Assembly: GCA_947034885.2 (NCBI GenBank)
Contig: OX344758.2
Coordinates: 2,048,501-2,112,500 of the forward strand
Length of the DNA stretch: 64,000 nt
Direction of reading: 5' to 3'
Source: Thuidium tamariscinum
Taxonomy: Eukaryota > Streptophyta > Bryopsida > Hypnales > Thuidiaceae
Below the pieces are notes generated by a model. It had not been told where the DNA came from. It saw only the letters and a list, made by a program, of their open reading frames with translations, and did not search any database. Positions 1 to 11,237 of this stretch are shown one piece after another. Numbering within the stretch: the stretch's first letter is position 1; every line of letters begins with the position of its first letter. Made by a program: the position numbers and the translations under genes.

Positions 1-1823
1 ACACACTTGTGCATTAGAAAAAAAACATTCAATCTATAATTTGCCACCCAACAACTACTTAAAAACTCTAAGTCTATGAAATTGCACCTTCATCCACTGA
101 TTTGGAGTTTTATCTTGTAACTTTGACATACGAGTGTTATACTATAAGTTTCACATAGTACCATATTGTAATTTTGACGTGGTATAAAGAAACCCTACTA
201 AAGACAATTCCTTGGATCTAATTCTTTTGTCCCTAAATTACATGTACCTAAAAATTAATGAACCATATTTTTTGGCTACCTACATTACTTATAATGAACT
301 TGCCACTTTTCATGTCCCCTACTTTATATGTAATTTTTTTATAATTATTTATAAATATTACCCAAAATGAATTAAATCCACCCTATATTCCCATGTGGGT
401 TGCTAAAATGCGGGAAGTGTCCCCCCCCCGTGTCACCATTGAAGGTAGCAAGGTCTCTACAAAGCAACCGTGTTCTATAAGAGGCAATAGTACATTTGTA
501 GCTACTTGAGGTAGGTGATGTAATGACAATTTCAACAAGCGTTAAGGAAGAGATAGTTTTATAGTAGAGGTGGATTCACTAGTATATACACCACCTAGTG
601 TGCTAGAAGAGTAGAAGAGTGGAGGAATCCTCAAGTAGAAATTTTGGATAGAACTCCACCTCTCCCGCCACCTCTATTGTAGAATAAATTGTGGCAATAA
701 AGTCTCTATTTTGGGGGAGGAGCTTCAACTCATGTAGTGCATGTTGTTGTACGGGAGGGAATGACCAACAATGTAGGAAGGATTGGGGATGAAGGAAGGC
801 ACCTATCAGTAACTAGGACCAAAAGTCCTAACTACCAAAACCTCTACAACCAAATGAATTTCTATAGGTCTTTGTGATGGCATCAAAATTAGTTGAAGTG
901 CTAAAGAATGGCCTCACATTGAATGCTTTTTAGCATCTATTCACTCCATATACACAAACATGGCAATCAAGGAAGAAATCTACCATGTCAACTTCTCTGG
1001 AATAGTTAGATTTGTAACATTCAAGTAGTTGATTGCATCAACATTAGCGTACAAATGGCTTTGATATAGTATGACAAGATTCCTCCATTGCCATGAAGCA
1101 ACACCTTGTTGCTTCATACAAAGATGTAGCCAATGCTTCAATTCTGATAGTGACAACAACTATGGAGTAGGTAGCAATAGTGCTAGTCTTACCTTTTCAA
1201 AGGAATTTTTATTGAAGTGTGAAATTTATCCCAGCCACAAATTGTATAAGCCCAAAAGGTGTGCATCTACCAACAAAGGGGACCAAAGTCATGGACTTCC
1301 TATAGTCCTACATGTAGGTATGTCACTACATTGGCTTTTTCAATACAATTTGTCTCAAAGAAATCAAAAACATATCATTTGGATTTTCAAACCCTATTAC
1401 AATTGTATGTTAAGCAGAGGATTGCCAAATTAATCAAACGTTAGTGCTCAATGAGAAAGTATTGTATTGCAAAACATAGAGAATCTATTATTTGAAGATA
1501 AATACTCAAAGTCAAAGTACAAGAGTCAAGATTAAAACAATCAATGTTTCCTTGATAGTTTTAGTGAATCCAAAACTAATCCTAGAACCTCTTTCTATGG
1601 TTGTTGAAAATTGGCAATCCTCAGTTTTTTCCCCTTTTTTGGCTTCAAAAAACTTTAGAAGAGATATTGAAGCAAGCATTGGATGCAAACAAATTTATAT
1701 GCAAATGAAAGTTTGTACAATGCGTACAACAAAAGAGACAATAGGCTAAATGGGAGATGGAATTGGAAGCAATTCACTAAAAAATTTGTGAAAGCATAGT
1801 TAAGCATAGTTATTTACTTAAGC
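1..1823. other. AT-rich flank, no gene supported
   Basis: No reading frame here resembles a known protein. The short frames at 1071-1433 and 1492-1749 lack recognisable motifs and the second starts at a TTG. The stretch from about 1450 could be the worn 5' part of the transposase relic that follows, but I see no conserved motif that proves it. Confidence 0.5.
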
Positions 1824-2815
1824 TTGAAGAGTGATCCAGCACTTCAGAATTATTGGTTACTATATTCTTTCCTTAGGTGCCTTATCATAAGAAGTATAAT
1901 GTCCAGAGATTGTTTTTTGAGTATTTTGAAGAATATTCATCTTGTAGACAATAGCAAGCTCTACACCAATCATATTAACCCTATGTTTCATAAGCTAGGG
2001 AAGGTGAGGTGGTTAGTAAAGAATTTTATGCCCTTCTGCAAGAAATTACTAAGCCTAGAGAACTTTCTAATGGTAGACAATATCATGATAGCATATAATG
2101 ATAGGTAGTGTAGTTTCCTACAATACATGATGAACAAGCCAATAAAATATGGTATAAACATCTATGTTACTATTTGCTCAATAACATGTTACATTTGGAA
2201 TTTTGAGGTCTATTTTCGTGCCATGATAGAGGCTAGTAACAATGACTATTTGATAGGCACTCAAGTGCTGCTACATCTTACATACGAGTTGTCAAGTTGT
2301 GGTCATTGAACAAAGTTTGATCATTTTCTTACAAGGGTTAAGTTGTTTAACACATTGTTGTCAAAGGGTTTTTTTGTGAGTGGAACTTGCAAGAGTAATG
2401 TAAAGTTCTTCCCAAAAAGTCTCATAGAACATCACAAGAATGACAAAAAGAATCATGGTAATTCTTTCAAAAAATACACACAAGTGAGCTAATGGCTATA
2501 GCCATTGTTCGTTTCACTTTTAAATTGAGGACTTCTTAGGTACCCCGGTTAAGTACACATAGTAGTTCCCTACGTATCAATTGCTTCATGCAAAGGTGGA
2601 TTCATAGTCTTCATGTTGTGTTTCCAACTTGTCCTATAATTTTAGAATATATAACTTATATGAAGGGCATCGATGTAGTTGATAAAAAAATGAGCAAACT
2701 ATACATACCAGATTCACACAATAAATGGTGGCACCACTTTCTTCTATTTCTAGTGGATACTAGTCTTGGAAACTCCTATGTCTTGTACACTATGAAGCAT
2801 CTAGGATAAAGGTGT
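1824..2815 (+). mobile_element. piggyBac-like transposase remnant (DDE_Tnp_1_7)
   Basis: Several adjacent frames match successive parts of a piggyBac-family transposase. In order they show: MSRDCFLSILKNIHLVDN, the usual MSRDRF..ILRNLHLVDN motif (about 1900-1960); a VDNIMIAYNDR segment equivalent to the first catalytic Asp motif (about 2070-2105); NKPIKYGI (about 2130); TKFDHFLTRVKLF, the second catalytic Asp region usually DNFFTS (about 2314-2350); FPKSL (about 2410); and GIDVVDKKMSKLY followed by NKWWHHFLLFLVD (about 2665-2760), the third catalytic Asp region. All three Asp positions are still recognisable. The reading is broken by at least two stops and frame changes, so no protein can be made from it. 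Element ends were not located. PiggyBac transposases cut and paste at TTAA, which fits the TTAA-flanked short elements elsewhere in the window; that link is inference. Confidence 0.75.
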
Positions 2816-5129
2816 TGCAAATGATACATTTATAGTAGAAAACAAGCTAGTTTGAATTTGTAAGGGATAGGGAGGAAAATACATTTATAAAGGTGCCTAC
2901 TTTGTCAAAGCTAATAGTTGAGCAAAATGGGTTGTTTGCATTCTTAGCAAGTGGTAGTACATATTCTTGCTACGTTTTCTAGGCACTCCAAAGGACAAGG
3001 ACTCTATCTAGGTTGTGAAGGCAAAAATTTGTACATGGAACTTTGGAGCATGAAAGATGCAGAGTACACGGTCCTCATTGACCCCCTATTTTGTAGTAGG
3101 CTTGACATCCACCCTTCTCCATAGAACATCGCTTCTTATTTTTATGAGTTGCCAAGAATGTCTATGTCATAGGTCTTTTGATAATTTTTTGTAGTACTTC
3201 AATATTTATGCCACTATATGAATCCTATTTTTGTAAATAATCAAAAATCCAATTTTGTCTCCCATCCCGAGTTTTGCAATATAGTAGTGTCAATTTAGAT
3301 GTTTCCCAATAGTTTAGTTAGTCAAGCCTTGTAGTTTTTTTAATCTCTTGGGATCATATAGACTCAAGTGTCATTGGAAGTGTCTAACAATGAATTTATG
3401 ATTGTCTAGACTTAAAATTTGTTTGAGTAGTAGACAAAATTTATTGAAGAAAGATTCTATAAGTGATATGACAATTGTATATGGGTGTTTGCTTTTCTTG
3501 GTGTAAGTGAAGTCACTTTTAGTTGCCAAAATTCTTGCATTTAGTTGATTTGCTTTTGAAGATCTAAACTACATTGGAATTAGAATGGGAATAATGGAGT
3601 GTTCAAAGCTTTGCAAGGGTTCACTTTGTTGTTGAACTTCCCATGTCACATAGTTTGTACCTCATCTTTGAAGATTATGTGCATGCTTTCATGAGTTGTT
3701 GAATGTTGATGTTGTTTTGTAGAGATTTGTTTCTATCCAAACAAGCTTATTCCTTTACTAAAGCACCTTGATCCTACACTAATTGGCCTAGGCTATGTCC
3801 GCAATCCCCTACAAAATGCTAAGTCTAATATCCTATAGCCAAGACGCTTGCTTGGGCTTACATCAATAGTCCATGGATTGCATCAATGACACCCATTTTG
3901 CATTTGGAAGAAGATTTGAGCCACATTTTTTTTCCAATTTTTTTTGGCACTACTTAAAAGATGAAACAAATATTTGTGTATTCACCAGAGGATGTGACCT
4001 AAAACTCAAGAACAAATTTCCTAAAGTTAATTGAATTTGTTGGCCTCTGAACATGTTATCCCATCTCCACCCCTTTTCTACTAGATTCTCTTCATTCCTC
4101 AATACTTGTGTCTCCAAATTTTTTTTGAAAGATGTATAGAGCAAGTCTTATACTAAGCTTTAAAAAAATGTATTCTAGCATGTGTAGCATTATTTGGAAA
4201 ATTTCAAAGTTATATAAAGAGCAAAAAACAAGAGCTCGATAATGCACACTATTTTCCAAAATACCATTATAATATGTGGACTCAACAATTCAAAAATTTT
4301 GCCAAAAATAATTTATGAACTACATTAAGTGTATACCACTTTAGTATGATCAAATCACTCCATTAGAAGAGATTTGAGGGCAAGATAGGATTGTTTCAAG
4401 GTCATGTTCTATGTACTATATTGAAACAATAAATCAACCCATTATGGTTTAATTTTTTAATTTTTTTTTCAAAAATTCCAAAAAGTGTTAAGATTTTTTT
4501 TAATTTAATTTTTAAATTTTAAATTTTAAATTAAAAAAAAAACTATTTTCTAATGTAGCAATCTCTCGACCACGTCAAATTGTTGATGTGGCACATTCCC
4601 ATAGTTTGGGAATTCAATATCACTTGCAGTCTACTAATGCCCTAAAATATCTCCTAATGATTTGAACCACCATCTTCTTTTACAGTAGCTTCAAATGCAA
4701 TTGAAGTTTTTTTCATCCAACTTCTAGTGAAAGTAGGCTTAGTTCTCAAGGGGTTAAGAAATTTATACTTATATATATACCTTTTAAAATATTATTTCTA
4801 TCTTTAGATAAAATATTTTTAAGAATAGATGTTGAAATTTTAGAGAGTTATTTATGAAAAAAGATATTTAGAAAAAAATCTATCAAATTATTTATAATTC
4901 TAAAATTCATCAAACTTACTTCTTTAGAAAACAAAATTTGACAAAGATGTGTAATACTATAGTATAGAATGGACACAATAATTATAAATCACAAATATAT
5001 GAAACTAAGTTTTACATGCAATATATAATGATTTCACATACTAAAAGCCTATTGTAGACTTTTCAAAGATATATCCAAGCTCTTGTGAACATATGTTTAT
5101 AAATTTTGTATAAATCTTTTAGGATAGCT
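2816..5129. other. AT-rich intergenic DNA with dispersed repeat fragments
   Basis: No gene seen. About 4540-4640 holds a fragment (gtagcaatctctcgaccacg, then a tgggaattc) that resembles stretches near 13675-13760 and 24440-24480, so it is a worn dispersed repeat. A CAAGGGGTTAA end at about 4743-4753, read in reverse, resembles one terminus of the 930-bp TTAA element family, but its partner end was not found. Confidence 0.4.
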
Positions 5130-5708
5130 TTAACACCTTAAAGACTAACATGGTTTTGACAACGGAGGTTTTCAATCAATGAATTCTAAGCAAATTGGAT
5201 CCTACAAAATTCTTAAAAATTTATATATGGATAAATTTTTGAAATTTTACAACAAATGTCATTATCATATTGTTTGGAATATCTTAAGAAAATTTAAAAT
5301 CATTTTCATTATTTTGTGTCATTAATTACACTTGATTGAACCTTTTATTCAAAAAATTGTGAAAAACAAGAATTTCAAAAAAATATTCAATTTTTTTGTT
5401 TGTGTGGATTATTGAATAGAATTGTGTAAGAATTTTTTTTCCATCTCTACTATTCTTTTCATTAAAAAAACATTATACTTACTCTCTTTTCCTATTAGAC
5501 TACATTCTCGGCTACATTTCATAAATGAATTTTTAACTACTTTTGACATTCAAAATTAGAGAATTGGAAAATGCAAAAAGTATATAAATTTTTCTTTGTA
5601 TACGATCTTAGTTCCCAAAATATTGAGATTTGTCTCACCCTTCCAAGAAATTGCCATTGAAAACTTTAGAGAGGATACATTGTGTCCTCTTAGTCCTTGA
5701 GGAGTTAG
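5130..5708. mobile_element. Probable worn TTAA-type MITE
   Basis: The left end reads TTAACACCTTAAAGACTAA. The right end, reverse-complemented, reads CTAACTCCTCAAGGACTAA. This is an inverted pair with a TTAA (one copy changed to TTAG) outside. The right-end motif is nearly the same as the TTAACTCCTCAAGGACTAA end of the element starting at 41220, so the two are probably related. It is about 579 bp and AT-rich with no coding content. Confidence 0.45.
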
Positions 5709-6588
5709 AAGTTAACCTCTAACAATCTACTGGATCATTTTGTAATTGTTGCCTTTCTTTGGATAATACTATTGATAGTAAAGAATTTTTTCAATTATTT
5801 TTTTCAATTAAGCAATAATTCCATCTAAATAGGGTTGTTTTACAAAATTAATTGAGATTTTTTCATTCATTCATATATAACATATAATAATATTATTAAA
5901 AACTTAAATTAAAGCTTGTAAAATAACTAGTTTGGTGAGAAATAATGTTTGAAGGTACAAAAAACTTCCCTTTTAAAGATTTGATTTAGCTTTTGGGAAG
6001 GCTTCTACATCTCCAAACATTTTTCATTTAATTTTCCTTCAAGGATAGATAAAAACTACTATAATTATTGATTTTGAAATTAAAAACACATGAAGCTCTA
6101 AAAACATTTCTATCATACATTGAAGAACGCAATATCTACATCTATATTTGAGAATGCTTTCAAAGTCTGAACACTTTAAGCACTTCCTATCTAATATGGC
6201 TATAAAACTTTTTCTGAGTGTTGAAGAAATCTACGCCAAACATAAACTTCTAGGTAAAGACCATTTGACTTTCAATGAATCAAAATTTGTTTTAGTGTAG
6301 ATGAATCTTGAATGCAAGCTTATCTATGAATTGTAGCCATTATACTACAAATTATTAGCTTTAAAATAGTGAAGCAGAGACTTTGCATTGACAAAAGCTA
6401 CCTCAATAAAGTTTGAATAGCTACTTTACTTTAGAAGTAAGTCAATACTACAAGGAGAGAGCTTGTCATATTCTTCTTTATTCAGTGATACTATAGAAGG
6501 AATCTATTCACTACGATATCATATTCCAAAAAGTTATACCTCAAATTATTGGAAATTATGGTAGAATTATCTATTTCAGACAACCCTT
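5709..6588. other. AT-rich intergenic DNA
   Basis: Nothing recognisable on either strand; AT-rich with short poly-A and poly-T runs. Confidence 0.4.
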
Positions 6589-7519
6589 TTAACCCCTAAA
6601 AGACCAAAGTGCCTTTTTTCGGCAACATAGCGATTTTGGGCAGGTACATGTGACTAGAGATTTCAATGTTTTGGAACCAAACTTTAATAGAAGGTGTAGA
6701 CAAGGAGTATCTTCAAAGCCCAACAATTTTTGTGACTTTTGCCTACATGGTTGAAAAGTTATCGAATGATATGTTGTTTGTTTCTCAACTTAGGTAGTTC
6801 GGGCAGATTAAAAAATCACTTTTTTTTTGAAATATAAAAATTTTAAATTGTTTTTTATAGATTTTAAATGTATGTGAAAAGCTTCAAATCATTCCATTTG
6901 GATTAATGAGTCAAAAGTTATGAAGAATTTTAGTTTCCAGGTAGTTATGGATTATCTATTCTAAAAAAAACTTTGAAGTCCTTTATTTTACTCAATTTTC
7001 AATATTTTTGAAAAAAAAATTAAAAAATTGGGTGTTGATTGTTTATTACAACATTTGAACCATTGGGATTGGCATTTTTCAATTCAACAAATAAATTGTT
7101 AACATTTTAGTATTTTGAATATTCTCTACTTCTTTCTACTTACTATTTTTTTGTACATATTGTACAATTCCAAATGATTTGAAAATTTCCAAGCATGTAG
7201 CCAACTTGAATTGAAGAATGAATTCAAAGAGTAACAACTATTTTGAAAAAAAATTCATACAAATGTGGCCTTCTAAATTGCAGCTACCTAGATTTTCGCA
7301 TTGGTAAAAAAAGGACTTTTGCAACTTTAAACACTAATATCTTGCAATCTACATAGCGAAATTTTCTGAAATTTTTTCTACATCTTCTCAAACTAGTGCA
7401 CTAAAAGATCCTATGGTTACATTATTCAAAAAAAAAAAATTTAATTTGGTAATTGTCTTAGAAATGATAGTTTTGGAGCAGTTTTGGTGAAAACATAGTC
7501 AAAAACCTTCTGGGGTTAA
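6589..7519 (-). mobile_element. TTAA-flanked MITE, family 1 (about 930 bp)
   Basis: Bounded by TTAA at 6589-6592 and 7516-7519. The left end is TTAACCCCTAAAAGACC; the right end, reverse-complemented, starts TTAACCCCAGAAGG and continues into TTTTTGACTATGTTT. The same interior occurs at 14287-15944 and 40291-41223 (opposite orientation) and at 41220-42152 (same orientation). It carries no protein-coding frame. TTAA duplication plus CCC termini is the signature of piggyBac-mobilised non-autonomous elements. Strand is given relative to the 40291 copy. Confidence 0.8.
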
Positions 7520-7893
7520 TGGCTTCATGAGCTAACGTATTGTAAACAATACTTGAATGCACTATTTATTGAAAAAGATTATTTTTTTGTACCTTCTCTT
7601 CCAATCATATTTCTTCCTTTCTTGCTTAGGGAGAAGTATCAAAACTAACCCTACTAGGCGAGTCTATGAAACTAGAATGGGTCCTAATGAAAAATCTACA
7701 TTTATATTGAATAAAATATTTACATTTGAGCAAAATAAATGAATTTTTCATCGTTCTTCATTCTTGTATTAGCACACACTGAGCTTAACTTCTCAGTGAA
7801 TTTCTCCAATCTTACATGCTGAAATGCTTAATTTATCCATTATAGGTACTTGAGTTCTACCTTATTGAAAATCTTTCAATCTGACTACCTTCC

Positions 7894-7914
7894 TTAAACC
7901 CTAAAAACCCTAAA
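7894..7914 (+). promoter_or_regulatory. Tandem telo-box motifs upstream of mL53
   Basis: Two AAACCCTAA-type motifs lie back to back about 270 bp before the mL53 start codon, followed by three copies of cctggaa. In plants, telo boxes (AAACCCTA) are common in promoters of ribosomal protein and translation genes, which suits a mitoribosomal protein gene. Confidence 0.55.
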
Positions 7915-8176
7915 ACCTGGAACCTGGAACCTGGACGCTCATGTGCTATCGTCGCAGGCACGACGTGATCCCAATCTGCTCTCGCGCATTGCCTCGTTAG
8001 CGTGAATTGCAATTCTGGAATCGACGATCGCACGCATACATTGAGCAGCTCTGAAAATTTCCATTATTTTGGAGGGTTTTTCCCGAGGTCTCCGAGAGCA
8101 ATCGATTGCGTATATCTTCTTTCAGATGTTGTAGATGTTTATTGTGACTAGGGTTTGTTGCACAGGGTGAGAGACA

Positions 8177-8560
8177 ATGTTGAAGTATTTATCGAAGGTG
8201 CGCGTGGAATTCAGCGCGTTCGACAAGCGTTCCGCGTCGGCGCTGGAGTTTCTCGCCCAATGCAATTCTCGTAAATCGCGGAGCTCCAATCCTAACTGCG
8301 AGGTAATCGTGAAGCGGAGGACCGACGGTGCGCCTCCTGTGGTAGCCGTGACTTTCACCAATGGGCGAGAGGAGGTGATGGACGGAATCTCCATGGCTGC
8401 GCAGGAGATTAGGAAGAAGATTTTGGAACAGGCGGAGCTCATGGAGACAGAGAAGATGTTCCGAGACGCGGGGTATGATTGGCCGGTCATTATTCCCATG
8501 GAAGAGGTCGAGGCCAGTCGAAGGGAGACGGAGACGAAGGCGGAGAGAAAGATGAGTTGA
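8177..8560 (+). CDS. Mitochondrial large-subunit ribosomal protein mL53 (MRPL44-type)
   Basis: Complete single-exon frame of 127 residues, ATG to TGA. The start MLKYLSKVRVEFSAFD, then LEFLAQCNSRKSRSSNP, CEVIVKRRTDGAPP, VAVTFTNGREEVMDG and the C-terminal FRDAGYDWPVIIP match the plant proteins annotated as 54S ribosomal protein L44 (mL53), a thioredoxin-fold component of the mitochondrial large ribosomal subunit. Length is normal for the plant family and there is no cleavable presequence, also usual. The CpG-rich coding sequence stands out from the AT-rich flanks. A leader intron ending at ttgcacag just before the start (about 8160-8166) is possible. The overlapping minus-strand frames are shadows. 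Recognition is from memory of the family, so the exact subunit name is slightly less certain than the ribosomal assignment. Confidence 0.9.
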   Translation: MLKYLSKVRVEFSAFDKRSASALEFLAQCNSRKSRSSNPNCEVIVKRRTDGAPPVVAVTFTNGREEVMDGISMAAQEIRKKILEQAELMETEKMFRDAGYDWPVIIPMEEVEASRRETETKAERKMS

Positions 8561-10941
8561 CATCACTGTTTTGTCTTCAACGTTTTGCTTTTCTCAACAT
8601 ATCCTGGACTGAGTTCCAGGTTGCGGTTTAGGGTTGTGAGAACTCTAAGAAGTTGTCAACATATTTAACATGCTGCAGTATTGACAGCTTCTTTTCTCGG
8701 AAACTGCTTGCAGTGAGATTTTAGAGCAGTTTCGATTTGCCCATATCTAATGCAGTCGTGGATAATATCCTCGATCTTGAGTGATTGACACATACTTTTA
8801 TTCGAACAATGGGCAGCATCGCCCACTCTTAAGGTAGAGGATACTGTTTGCGTCACCTAAGCATTTCAACTTCTGAATGGAATTAGTTTTTGGGAGATTC
8901 TTAGAGCTGTGGCCAGATCGCTTTGAGTACAAGTACCAAATCTACTGAGATCAAATTTTTATCAGTGTGTACGAAGATTTTATGCTTCAGCGTGGGAGGT
9001 TTTACACCCTGGAGGTGGTAGTAGAGACATAGCGTAGACAACTACTCAAAGACCACTTGCCATAGACATTTAGCCAGGTCATGCTTGCACCACTTGCTAA
9101 TGAATCCACTTAAGAGATGGCATCAGTTCCCTAACAGTTTTTCTGTCTCCAGCTTTATGATGAAATGGGTCCCAATATTGTTTACCAATTTTTTTCTTTG
9201 AGGATACTTCTGCTGTTAGACCTACGTGCCTCTTTATTTCCGTGTGGAGGTGGCTCATATTTAAAGCAGTTGTTGACAGTCTCCTTGATCTTGAGTCATT
9301 GGCTCATTGTCATTAGAACAAAGTGTGGCATTTCCTTCTCAGTGTTTTTGTAATACAAGAGGACTGAGAATCTGCAGAGGCCAGCAGTCTTAACGCTGAC
9401 TCGTGTGAACTCGATTGGTGCCTTGGTACTTCGAATAGGAGTCTAAGCTTCGGTACTTGGTTGCTGGTGTGTCCCAGACATCACCAAGTTTTGACTTGTT
9501 CTGTTCAAATGTCACATTTGCTGTTGTAGTGACCCAATTTGTCATCCTCAAAACATAATTTACCACATCATGCTTTTGTTAGTGAAGCTATAACGAACTT
9601 GATCATGAAGTCAATGACCTACAGCTGACGCAGTGGAGCTCAGGCTACCCAAGCAGCGTTGATTTGTGAGTTATTTGCGAGTCTTATGCTTGTGTGAAGC
9701 AACATGATGTGGAATGCACCACCCTAATAAGGCTATTGTCAGAATTGTGTCCCCATAGGTTTGCATCTTTGATGAATAATTCATGTTTTGATACACTCCA
9801 CAATTTAGTATGTATTATTACAACTGGAGATTCAATACATACAGAGCAATGAGGTGATTGAGGTCCCTAGGTGAATTGATGGAACTTGGGTGCAAAGGAA
9901 GCAAATACTTAGCAAATACAGTTGGGACGCAGTTGCATTTAAGGAAAGTAGGTAGCAGAACAAGTCATGCACATCAGGCGCTGAGCAATGACCTCTGTGT
10001 AGGAAACTGTGAATGTAAGCATAGGTCAATTGGCAGCCAGTTAGGTAGTCAGGACTTGCTTGTGTGGTTGGCAGGAAAAGTTAACTTAGTTGCATTTGTG
10101 GAAGCTCTTTCTGCGTAGATATCATAATCCTTGTTGTTTTGTCATAAGCCTCTACTACCCTGACTCTACTGCCGTTCTTGCAGTTGCATCTCTTCCTTGC
10201 TAAGCAAGCATGAAGGTCAGCGGTTCCCTTCTTCTCTCACTGATGGCTAATTTAGGAGCTTACAACCCATTTCCAATCACTTAAGGAATTCAGCATAGCT
10301 CTCAGTTGAGTTAGGTGGGGGAATAAAATTTCCTGTGTGCGGAATTAGATTTAAGACAGATTTGAAATTTTTTCATATTTTTTCACCCAAAAACGAAATT
10401 ACTGTGAATTTCTTTTGTTAACATTTTCTGAAACCTATTCTTGACATATAGATAGGTCTAATTCCAATCACAAGCTTGTCAAGAAATGCATAGGAAATCA
10501 ATGGCTCATAATGCATCATAATGGGCTGCTTACTCCACTTTGTATGCTCAAAAATAGAATAGTCTGCACTTTGGAAATGGGTGTCTGATAATAAAAAAAG
10601 TTCGGCTACCTTAATTGTGAAAGGGCCTTCTGAACTGTCTAAGCTCTGTGTGCCAAGTTGAAAAGTGGCAGAATTAGTGGATGAAACACAAATTTAAAGC
10701 CTCTTAAGTCATATCCAGAAGAAGGAAATAACTCCTAAGCGGCATGAATGATGAGTCTGTTTGGGTACACATATTTCTTTCAAAAAGAGTGATTCTTGGG
10801 AGCAACTCTCTGCGGAGTTTCCAAACCACATTTCCAGATTGTACAGGAGATGTACAGTACTGTACAAGTGTGAGGAGGGTATTGGAAATTAGTGTTTACT
10901 AGAATCCCGAATTATCTATACATCTATACATTAAATTAGCA
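8561..10941. other. 3' flank of mL53, no further gene
   Basis: Base composition is less AT-rich than elsewhere, and short frames occur (9165-9353, 9858-10118), but none has a motif, an intron-consistent extension or a family match. A weak internal duplication is visible: the phrase gatcttgagt, followed by attg and an aacaa..gca pattern, occurs near 8772 and again near 9285. Confidence 0.4.
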
Positions 10942-11237
10942 TGGTATATTTTGTTTGTTTGTTACGTTGAGATCTCTTGGACCGTGAGTCCCCCAGGTGC
11001 GTGTTTGGTACCGTCGGAAAGCCCTCGGTGAGGAGGGGTGCACGGGCTTCAATTCATGGTGTTCAAACCTACGGCATGAAAGTTATGGTATATTTTGTTT
11101 GTTTGTTTGTTACGTTGAGATCTCCCGGACCGTGAGTCCCCCGGGTGCATGTTTGGTACTGTCGGAAAGCCCTCAGCGAGGAGGGGTGCATGGACTTTGC
11201 TTCATGGTGTTCCAACCTATGGCATGAAAGTTATTGA
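10942..11237. repeat. Tandem duplication of a GC-rich 148-bp unit
   Basis: Two head-to-tail copies, about 10942-11088 and 11090-11237, each running from gtatattttgtttgttt through ttacgttgagatctc, ccgtgagtccccc, gtcggaaagccctc and gaggaggggtgca to ggcatgaaagttat. They differ at about a dozen positions, largely C/T and G/A changes. The unit is far more GC-rich than its surroundings. No coding continuity; function unknown. Confidence 0.85.

Noticed and set aside
8122-8566. Two minus-strand frames over mL53
   Set aside because: Shadows of a conserved ribosomal protein gene.
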